Assembly (NCBI RefSeq): GCF_003843835.1 | Contig: NZ_RKQL01000001.1 | Coordinates: 806,001-870,000, forward strand | DNA length: 64,000 nucleotides | From: Tibeticola sediminis | GTDB lineage: Bacteria; Pseudomonadota; Gammaproteobacteria; Burkholderiales; Burkholderiaceae_C | Reading direction: 5' to 3' | Shown: piece by piece, positions 58,286-64,000 of the stretch | Layout of the letters: each line of letters begins with the position of its first letter | Numbering within the stretch: position 1 is the first letter of the stretch | Position numbers and translations under genes: made by a program | The notes under the pieces: model-generated | The model's input: the letters and a program-made list of their open reading frames with translations, nothing else | The model's database searches: none | What the model was told of the DNA's origin: nothing

Positions 58286-59130
58286 GCCATATCCAGCCTC
58301 AGAGCACCGAAGTCCTGCTCAGCGCGCGCGCGCTCAGCGTGCGCTTCGGCGGCGTGCTGGCCGTCAACAACGTGAGCTTCGATGTTCGCCGCGGCGAAGT
58401 GTTCACGCTGATCGGCCCCAACGGCGCGGGCAAGACCACGGTGTTCAACCTGATCAGCCGCATTTACGACCCGACCAGCGGGCATATCGACTACCTCGGC
58501 CCGCACGGAACCCTGCGCCTGACGGACCAGCAGCCGCACCGCATCGCCAGCCTCGGCATCGCGCGAACCTTCCAGAACATCGAGCTGTTCGAACATGCCA
58601 CCGTCTTGCAGAACCTGTTGATCGGCCGGCATGTGCACCGCCGCACCGCGCTTTGGCAAGACCTGCTGTTCACCCGCCGAACTCGCGCGGCGGAGATCGA
58701 ATCGCGCGAGAAGGTCGAGCGCGTGATCGACTTCCTGGATCTGCAGCACCACCGCGACTCGATGGTCGCCGGGCTGCCCTACGGCGTGCGCAAGGTCGTG
58801 GAGCTCGCCCGCGCGCTGTGCACCGAGCCGCGCCTGCTGCTGCTCGACGAGCCCTCATCGGGCCTGAACACCGAGGAAACCGAAGACATGGCGTTCTGGA
58901 TTTCCGACATCAAGAACGACCTGGGCATCACGGTGCTCATGGTCGAGCACGACATGAGCCTGGTGTCGAAAGTCTCCGACCGGGTGCTGGCGATGAGCAT
59001 GGGTGCCGAACTCGCCACCGGCACGCCCGCCCAGGTGCAGTCCGACCCGAAGGTCATCGAAGCGTATCTGGGCACGGTCGACGATGTCTCGAGCCTACGG
59101 CGACCCCAAGCGCTGGAGGTGCGCCCATGA
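58282..59130 (+). CDS. ABC transporter ATP-binding protein LivG
   Basis: 282 residues with Walker [10 protein letters not shown], Walker [12 protein letters not shown] and the variant signature [15 protein letters not shown] found in LivG. A substrate-family insert ([35 protein letters not shown]) lies between Walker A and the signature. It powers the livHM importer with livF. The ATGA overlap with livM and the 4-bp overlap with livF show tight coupling. Confidence 0.93.
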   Translation: MSHIQPQSTEVLLSARALSVRFGGVLAVNNVSFDVRRGEVFTLIGPNGAGKTTVFNLISRIYDPTSGHIDYLGPHGTLRLTDQQPHRIASLGIARTFQNIELFEHATVLQNLLIGRHVHRRTALWQDLLFTRRTRAAEIESREKVERVIDFLDLQHHRDSMVAGLPYGVRKVVELARALCTEPRLLLLDEPSSGLNTEETEDMAFWISDIKNDLGITVLMVEHDMSLVSKVSDRVLAMSMGAELATGTPAQVQSDPKVIEAYLGTVDDVSSLRRPQALEVRP

Positions 59131-59915
59131 CCGGCGTGACTCCCGAGCCCCCGGTGCTGCGCTTGCTCAACGTCGAGAGCGCGTATGGCCCGATCCGCGC
59201 GATTCGCGGGGTGAGCCTGCAGGTGCAACGCGGTGAAATCGCCACCGTTCTGGGCAGTAACGGCGCGGGCAAGACCACCATCCTCAAGACCATCAGCGGC
59301 ATCCTCGACCCACGCAAGGGAAGCGTGGAATTCAAGGGCGAGGACATCACCGCGCGCGACCCCGCTGAGATCGTGCAGCGCGGACTGGTGCATGTGCCCG
59401 AGGGGCGTGAGGTCTTTCCGCTGCTGTCCGTGCGCGACAACCTGCTCATGGGCGCCTACACCCGCCGCGACCGCGACGCCGTCGCGCGCGACCTGGAAAT
59501 GGTCTATGCCTATTTTCCGATCCTGCGCGAACGCGCGCAGCAGGATGCCGGCCTGCTCTCGGGCGGCCAGCAGCAGATGCTGGCCATCTCGCGGGCGCTG
59601 ATGGCCGAGCCGGAGCTGATCCTGCTCGACGAGCCGAGCCTCGGCCTGTCGCCCAAGCTGACCAAGGAAATCTTCGAGATCATCGTGCGCATCAACCGTG
59701 AACGTGGCACGACCATCCTGCTGGTCGAGCAAAACGCCAACATGGCGCTCAATGCCGCCGACTATGGCTATGTGCTCGAGAACGGACGCATCGTGATGGA
59801 AGACCGTTGTGACCGGCTGCGCGAGAAGGAGGACATCAAGGAGTTCTATCTCGGCATGAAGGAGGCGGGCGTGCGCGCCGATCGCCGCTGGAAAAAGAAG
59901 AAGACGTGGAGATGA
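59127..59915 (+). CDS. ABC transporter ATP-binding protein LivF
   Basis: 262 residues with Walker A GSNGAGKTT, signature LSGGQQQMLAISRAL, Walker B LILLDEPSLGL and the LivF-type VPEGREVFPLLSVRDNLLMGAYTR. The C-terminus has an unusual basic tail (DRRWKKKKTWR). It overlaps livG by 4 bp and the next gene begins 2 bp after its stop. Confidence 0.93.
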   Translation: MTGVTPEPPVLRLLNVESAYGPIRAIRGVSLQVQRGEIATVLGSNGAGKTTILKTISGILDPRKGSVEFKGEDITARDPAEIVQRGLVHVPEGREVFPLLSVRDNLLMGAYTRRDRDAVARDLEMVYAYFPILRERAQQDAGLLSGGQQQMLAISRALMAEPELILLDEPSLGLSPKLTKEIFEIIVRINRERGTTILLVEQNANMALNAADYGYVLENGRIVMEDRCDRLREKEDIKEFYLGMKEAGVRADRRWKKKKTWR

Positions 59916-59916
59916 C

Positions 59917-61773
59917 ATGAGCAATCTCTGGGACCTCTCCGCCATCCAACCCAAGACCGAGGTCGTCCTCGAGGGCGACACCCTGGCCTCGATGTTCTGG
60001 AATGCCGTCGAGCGGCGCGGCCCCCAGGTTTGGCTGCGCCAAAAAGACCTCGGCATCTGGCGCAGTTGGACCTGGACCGAGGTCGGGCAGGCGGTGCGCG
60101 AGATCGGGCATGGATTGCTGGCGCTCGGTTTCAACCCGCGCGAGACCGCGTCCATCCTCTCGAACACCAACCTCGAATGGGTGTTGTGCGACCTCGCCGT
60201 GCTCAGCGCCCATGGCGTCGCCAACGGCATTTACCCCACCGACGCCGCCGAGCAGGTGCACTATCTCTGTGCCGACTCGGCCAGCACCGTGCTGTTCGTC
60301 GAGAACGACGAACAGCTCGACAAGGCGCTGCAGGTGCGCGATCGGCTGCCGCGGCTGCGCAAAATCATCGTTTTCGACATGGAAGGCCTGCGCGACTTCG
60401 ACGATCCGCAGGTCATGAGCCTCGATGCGCTGCGCGCGCTGGGCCGTGCGCATGCCGACACCCACCCGGGTGCGCTCGAGGAACGCGTCGCCGCGGTGCG
60501 TCCCGAAGACCTGGCGATCCTGGTCTACACCTCGGGCACGACCGGCAAACCCAAAGGGGCCATGCATGCGCACCGCGGCCTCGTCTACACGGTTCGCGGC
60601 TACAACACGCTCATCGCCCGTGACGAAAGCGACGAGTGCATGTGCTTTCTTCCGCTGTGCCACATTGCCGAGCGCGTGGGGGGCGAATACTTCTCGCTCT
60701 ACACCGGCGCCAAGCTCAACTTCGTCGAGAACCCCGAAACCGTCCCGGAAAACGTGCGCGAGATCCAGCCGACGGTCTTCACCGCCGTGCCCCGGGTCTG
60801 GGAAAAGTTCTACTCGGGCGTGATGATCGCCCTGAAGGAATCGACGCCGCTGCAGCAAGCGGCCTATGCCTGGGCGATCGGGGTGGGCCACCGGGTGGCC
60901 GAGCATGTGCTCCAAGGCCAGCCGGTTCCCTCCCTGCTGAAGCTGCAGTTCTCCATCGCTCGCGCGATGGTGCTCAACAACGTGCGCCGCTTCATCGGCA
61001 TCAACCGCGCGCGCTTTCTCGTCACCGGCGCAGCGCCGATTTCGCCCGATCTGGTGCGCTGGTATCTGGCATTGGGCGTGCCCATGCTCGAAGTCTGGGG
61101 GATGACCGAGACTTGTGGCGCCTCCACCGGTGTTCCCGCGCAGCGCATCAAGCCCGGCAGCATCGGACCGGCGGCGAGCTACAACGAGGTGCGACTCGAC
61201 CCGCAGACGGGAGAAATCCTCGTGCGTGGGCCCAATGTGTTCATGGGCTACCTGAACCTGCCCGAGAAGACGGCCGAGACCATCGACGCCGAGGGCTGGC
61301 TGCACACCGGTGACGTGGGGGTGGTCGATGAGGAAGGGTATTTCCGCATCACCGACCGGATGAAAGACATCATCATCACCGCCGGGGGCAAGAACATCAC
61401 GCCCAGCGAAATCGAAAACGAACTGAAGTTCTCGCCCTACATCACCGATGCGGTGGTCATCGGTGACCAGCGGCCCTACCTCACCGCGATCATCATGATC
61501 GACCAGGACAACGTGGAGAAGTTCGCCCAGGATCACGACGTACCGTTCTCGAACTACGCGAGCCTGACCCGTGCGCCCGAAGTCCAGCAACTGATCCAGG
61601 ACGTGATCGACCAGGTCAACCGCAAATTCGCCCGCGTGGAGCAGATCAAGAAATTCTGGTTGCTCGACACCCAACTCAGCGCCGAAGATGAAGAACTCAC
61701 GCCGACGATGAAACTCAAACGCAAGCTCGTGCAGACCAAATACGCGGCGCAGATCGAGGCCATGTACCGTTGA
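59917..61773 (+). CDS. AMP-dependent acyl-CoA synthetase (long-chain type)
   Basis: 618 residues of the ANL superfamily. The P-loop-like motif VYTSGTTGKPKGAMHAHRG, the VWGMTETCGAS adenylate motif and the C-terminal ITDRMKDIIITAGGKNITPSEIENEL are all intact, as in long-chain fatty acyl-CoA ligases (FadD15-like). It activates carboxylic acids to CoA thioesters using ATP. Its place between livF (2 bp away) and the binding protein gene suggests it activates the imported substrate. The substrate is not known. Confidence 0.9.
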   Translation: MSNLWDLSAIQPKTEVVLEGDTLASMFWNAVERRGPQVWLRQKDLGIWRSWTWTEVGQAVREIGHGLLALGFNPRETASILSNTNLEWVLCDLAVLSAHGVANGIYPTDAAEQVHYLCADSASTVLFVENDEQLDKALQVRDRLPRLRKIIVFDMEGLRDFDDPQVMSLDALRALGRAHADTHPGALEERVAAVRPEDLAILVYTSGTTGKPKGAMHAHRGLVYTVRGYNTLIARDESDECMCFLPLCHIAERVGGEYFSLYTGAKLNFVENPETVPENVREIQPTVFTAVPRVWEKFYSGVMIALKESTPLQQAAYAWAIGVGHRVAEHVLQGQPVPSLLKLQFSIARAMVLNNVRRFIGINRARFLVTGAAPISPDLVRWYLALGVPMLEVWGMTETCGASTGVPAQRIKPGSIGPAASYNEVRLDPQTGEILVRGPNVFMGYLNLPEKTAETIDAEGWLHTGDVGVVDEEGYFRITDRMKDIIITAGGKNITPSEIENELKFSPYITDAVVIGDQRPYLTAIIMIDQDNVEKFAQDHDVPFSNYASLTRAPEVQQLIQDVIDQVNRKFARVEQIKKFWLLDTQLSAEDEELTPTMKLKRKLVQTKYAAQIEAMYR

Positions 61774-61815
61774 ACCTGCGGCCATTTCGGCCCCACCCCT
61801 GAAGGAGACGCACCC

Positions 61816-62982
61816 ATGAAACGCAGACTCACCCTGATCACCGCCGGCCTGCTGCTGGCCTCGGGCTCTGCCCTCGCCCAAAGCCAGGGCGTGAGCAAGG
61901 ACGAAATCGTCATCGGCACGATTCAGGACTTGTCCGGCCCGCTGGCCGGCTTTGGCAAGCAAATCCGCCTCGGCATGATGCTACGCGTGGACGAGGCCAA
62001 CGAACAAGGCGGCGTCAACGGCCGCAGGCTCAAACTGCTGATCGAAGACGATGGCTACGATCCCAAGCGCTCGGTGCTCGCGGCGCAAAAGCTCGTTAAC
62101 CAAGACAAGATCTTCGCGATGGTCGCGCACCTGGGCACGGCACAGAACATGGCCGCCATGCCGGTGCAGTTCCAGAAGAACGTGATCAACTTTTTCCCGG
62201 TTACGGCCGCCCGCGAAATGTACGAGCCCTTCCACCGGCTGAAGTACTCGTTCGCTGCGCCCTATTACGACCAGATGAAGCTGGCGCTGCCCAAGCTGGT
62301 CAAGGAAAAGGGCGCGAAGAAGGTCTGCACGATGTACCAGGACGATGAGTTCGGCCTCGAGGTCTTCCGCGGTGCCGAAGAGGGCTTGAAGTCCATCGGC
62401 ATGCAGTTTGCCGAAGTCACGACCTTCAAGCGCGGCGCGACCGACTTCTCGTCGCAGATGCAAAAGCTGGCCTCCGCGCAGTGCGACTTCGTCGTGCTCG
62501 GCACCATCATCCGCGAAACCATCGGCGGCATCGCCACCGCACGGCGGCTCAACTTCAACCCGACCTTCCTCGGCTCGAGCGCGGCCTACACGGACTTGAT
62601 TCACAAGCTCGGTGGCCCCGCGATGAACGGCCTGTACGCGACCATGACCGTGCAGAACCCCTACCTCGACGAAGCCTCGCAACCGATCCGTTTCTGGGCT
62701 AACAAATACAAGACCAAGTTCAACGAAGACCCAACCGTCTTTTCGATCTATGGCTACAACGCGGTCGATGCGTTCATCCGGGCCGCGACCAAAGCGGGGC
62801 CGAACCTCACGACCGACAGCTTCATCAAAGCCATGGACACCATGGTCATCCCGAGCGACATCTTTGGCAGCCCGGAAATGACCTTCGGGCCGCAGAAACG
62901 CCTGGGCAGCAACGCCAGCCGTCTCTCCCAGATCCAGGACGGTCGCTGGAAAGTGGTGTCGGACTACTTCAAGGCGAGTTGA
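61816..62982 (+). CDS. ABC transporter periplasmic substrate-binding protein (Liv type)
   Basis: 388 residues. The signal peptide MKRRLTLITAGLLLASGS leads to cleavage after SALA, then a periplasmic-binding fold type I (VIGTIQDLSGPLAGFGKQIRLGMMLRVDEANEQGGVNG is the first strand-helix region). It binds the solute for the livHMGF importer. It has good similarity to Leu/Ile/Val-type receptors but the pocket cannot be read by eye. The gene ends the operon and is followed by a strong hairpin terminator. Confidence 0.92.
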   Translation: MKRRLTLITAGLLLASGSALAQSQGVSKDEIVIGTIQDLSGPLAGFGKQIRLGMMLRVDEANEQGGVNGRRLKLLIEDDGYDPKRSVLAAQKLVNQDKIFAMVAHLGTAQNMAAMPVQFQKNVINFFPVTAAREMYEPFHRLKYSFAAPYYDQMKLALPKLVKEKGAKKVCTMYQDDEFGLEVFRGAEEGLKSIGMQFAEVTTFKRGATDFSSQMQKLASAQCDFVVLGTIIRETIGGIATARRLNFNPTFLGSSAAYTDLIHKLGGPAMNGLYATMTVQNPYLDEASQPIRFWANKYKTKFNEDPTVFSIYGYNAVDAFIRAATKAGPNLTTDSFIKAMDTMVIPSDIFGSPEMTFGPQKRLGSNASRLSQIQDGRWKVVSDYFKAS

Positions 62983-63004
62983 GCCGTTTCACCCCTGTAG
63001 CCAT

Positions 63005-63035
63005 GGGCGGCGCACCGTGAGGGCGCCGCCCTTTT
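63005..63035 (+). terminator. Rho-independent terminator after the liv operon
   Basis: A 9-bp GC stem GGGCGGCGC (63005-63013) and GCGCCGCCC (63023-63031) with a 9-base loop, followed by TTTT and pyrimidines (63032-63045). It lies 22 bp after the stop codon of the binding protein gene. The downstream thioesterase gene is convergent and ends 14 bp later. Confidence 0.8.
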
Positions 63036-63048
63036 CCTTTCCTTCGGC

Positions 63049-63549
63049 TCAGGAAACGATGTACGCCGCTGCAGCGCTGGAGAGCAGCTTGCCGTCTTCG
63101 CCGCGAAATTCCATGCGCGTCGTGGCCACGCGCGAACCCAGACGCAGCACCTCGGCCTCCAGGAGGAAGCCGTCACCAATGCCTGGCCGCAGGTAGTCGA
63201 CGCGCAGGTCGATGGTGCCGAGCTTGGCAAATCGGTGCAGCCGCTGGGCCGGCGGTTCGTCCATGTGGCGCGCCCCGATCGCCGCCATGCAGGCGAGCCC
63301 GCCCATGGCGTCGAGCGCGGCGCTGATGACGCCGCCGTGCAGCCGGTTGTAGCTGAAGTGCCCGATGAGCTCGGGCCGCATCTTGATGCGTGCGCGCACA
63401 CGCTCGGGCCGCAGCTCCGTGACCTGCAGGCCGAGCACCCGGTTGAAGACGATGCGCTCTTCGAAAATGGTTTTGAGCCCCTCGATGAATTCGGGCTCGA
63501 AGGCCGCGGGTCGCGGCGGCTCGATCGGCTTGGTGTTGCGTGTCGTCAT
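63049..63549 (-). CDS. PaaI-type hotdog thioesterase
   Basis: 166 residues with a hotdog fold: IGHFSYNRLHGGVISAALDAMGGLACMAAIG contains the HGG motif of PaaI/YigI-like enzymes, followed by the segment LGTIDLRVDYLRPGIGDGFLLEAEVLRLGSRVATTRMEF. It hydrolyses acyl-CoA esters; chain-length preference is unknown. It is convergent with the liv operon and would be transcribed from the short gap that holds the repeat element at 63562-63799. Confidence 0.88.
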   Translation of the reverse strand: MTTRNTKPIEPPRPAAFEPEFIEGLKTIFEERIVFNRVLGLQVTELRPERVRARIKMRPELIGHFSYNRLHGGVISAALDAMGGLACMAAIGARHMDEPPAQRLHRFAKLGTIDLRVDYLRPGIGDGFLLEAEVLRLGSRVATTRMEFRGEDGKLLSSAAAAYIVS

Positions 63550-63561
63550 GGGGTGATTGTG

Positions 63562-63799
63562 ACCCTAAATCCGGCAGTTGACCGCTTCTCGCTGAATGCA
63601 AGGTGTTGTTGTCTCATTGGTTTTGCTGCGGAGGCGGTTCACCGCTCGGGTGAGCGCTGCGCACCCGGTCGAGCCACCCTCGGGCCCGGGGGCGGCGTTG
63701 CAAATCCTCGCCATGGCCAGCGCCATGGCTGCGGTTTGCGCCTTGCCCGCGCGCCCGATGACGGCCCGCCCGGGCGCGCCCAACTGCCGGATTTAGGGT
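63562..63799. mobile_element. MITE-like element with 19-bp perfect inverted ends
   Basis: 238 bp bounded by ACCCTAAATCCGGCAGTTG (63562-63580) and its exact complement (63781-63799). The interior contains CAAATCCTCGCCATGGC and TTTGCGCCT (63735-63743) in the same arrangement as in the 51624 element. No transposase could be encoded. It lies between the P450 stop and the thioesterase start. No clear target duplication is seen. Confidence 0.7.
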
Positions 63800-63817
63800 G
63801 ACTTGCGGTGAGGGCGT

Positions 63818-64000
63818 TCACGCTCGCGGCTGCACGCGCACCCGAAAACCTGCGGGTTTGAGGGTGAGGGTCTCGACGATGCGCAGCGGGGCGTCCGGTT
63901 CGGCTTCGATCTCGAAATGGGCGAGCATCAGGGCCAGGGCGATCTTGGCTTCCATCATCGCGAACTGCCGACCGATGCACGCGCGCGAGCCATTGCCGAA
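63818..64000 (-). CDS. Cytochrome P450, C-terminal end (5' part off the window)
   Basis: The last 60 codons of a P450, read leftward from the window edge. The haem-binding motif FGNGSRACIG places the axial Cys at residue 8 of the visible part, followed by RQFAMMEAKIALALMLAHFEI and a final ETLTLKPAGFRVRVQP. This resembles the haem domain of P450 BM3 (CYP102), but a stop codon follows directly, so no fused reductase is present. The substrate is unknown. CYP102-like enzymes often hydroxylate fatty acids, which would suit the neighbouring lipid genes. Confidence 0.8.
   Translation of the reverse strand, partial: FGNGSRACIGRQFAMMEAKIALALMLAHFEIEAEPDAPLRIVETLTLKPAGFRVRVQPRA

Noticed and set aside
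59836-61962. 708-codon minus-strand frame opposite the acyl-CoA synthetase
   Set aside because: Shadow of a gene whose ATP/AMP motifs are all intact; composition is His/Arg-biased as expected of a reverse frame.

Overview
The window is high-GC, densely coded DNA that looks like a Burkholderiales betaproteobacterium, probably near the Comamonadaceae or the Rubrivivax/Leptothrix group. The basis is the narX-narL-narK1-narK2-narG-narH-narJ-narI-parvulin order, the type II secretion gene style, a Liv-type ABC operon carrying an acyl-CoA synthetase, and a polyhydroxyalkanoate-granule gene. No rRNA, tRNA or CRISPR array was recognised, and I see no intact insertion sequence. Several small palindromic, MITE-like elements are present.

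Layout. 1-1349 (minus): a truncated membrane protein, a PAP2 phosphatase and a PepSY protein. 1531-11866 (plus): type II secretion genes gspL-M-N-D-E-F, then a 5'-nucleotidase and an SbmA/YddA-type ABC exporter. 11852-17192 (minus): nrdJ, nnrS, a nitroreductase interrupted in frame by a small mobile element, and queC. 17491-30911 (minus): a complete respiratory nitrate reductase locus with sensor NarX, regulator NarL, two transporters, NarGHJI and a parvulin. 31068-35871: glmS, an Lrp/AsnC regulator, a DUF2726 protein and glmU. 36039-39766 (minus): a divergent metallo-beta-lactamase-fold protein, a TetR regulator, PPK2 and 5-formyltetrahydrofolate cyclo-ligase. 39777-48044: lytic transglycosylase, two peptidase/amidase-type genes, a molybdopterin oxidoreductase, a lipoprotein aminopeptidase and a PHA-granule protein. 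48089-64000: acyl-CoA and lipid genes. These are a CaiB-type CoA transferase, acyl-CoA-binding protein, a WS/DGAT acyltransferase, an ABC exporter, two thioesterases, an AtuA-type pair, livHMGF, an acyl-CoA synthetase, a periplasmic binding protein and the 3' end of a cytochrome P450.

How the genes fit together. The nar locus supports nitrate respiration. An exact FNR-type palindrome sits at the narL/narK1 junction. The neighbouring class II (B12-dependent, oxygen-independent) ribonucleotide reductase and NnrS fit low-oxygen, nitrogen-oxide-exposed growth. The right-hand third points to uptake, CoA activation and storage or degradation of acyl compounds, with PHA and possibly wax ester or triacylglycerol as carbon stores.

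Most notable observations. (1) A 143-bp element with terminal inverted repeats and a 4-bp target duplication adds exactly 49 codons to the nitroreductase gene. (2) Elements with different terminal repeats share a similar internal palindromic core. (3) A second, synonymously diverged copy of the last glmS codons lies just past glmS, the kind of scar a Tn7-type or island insertion could leave. (4) An MBL-fold protein has lost all three ligands of one metal site.
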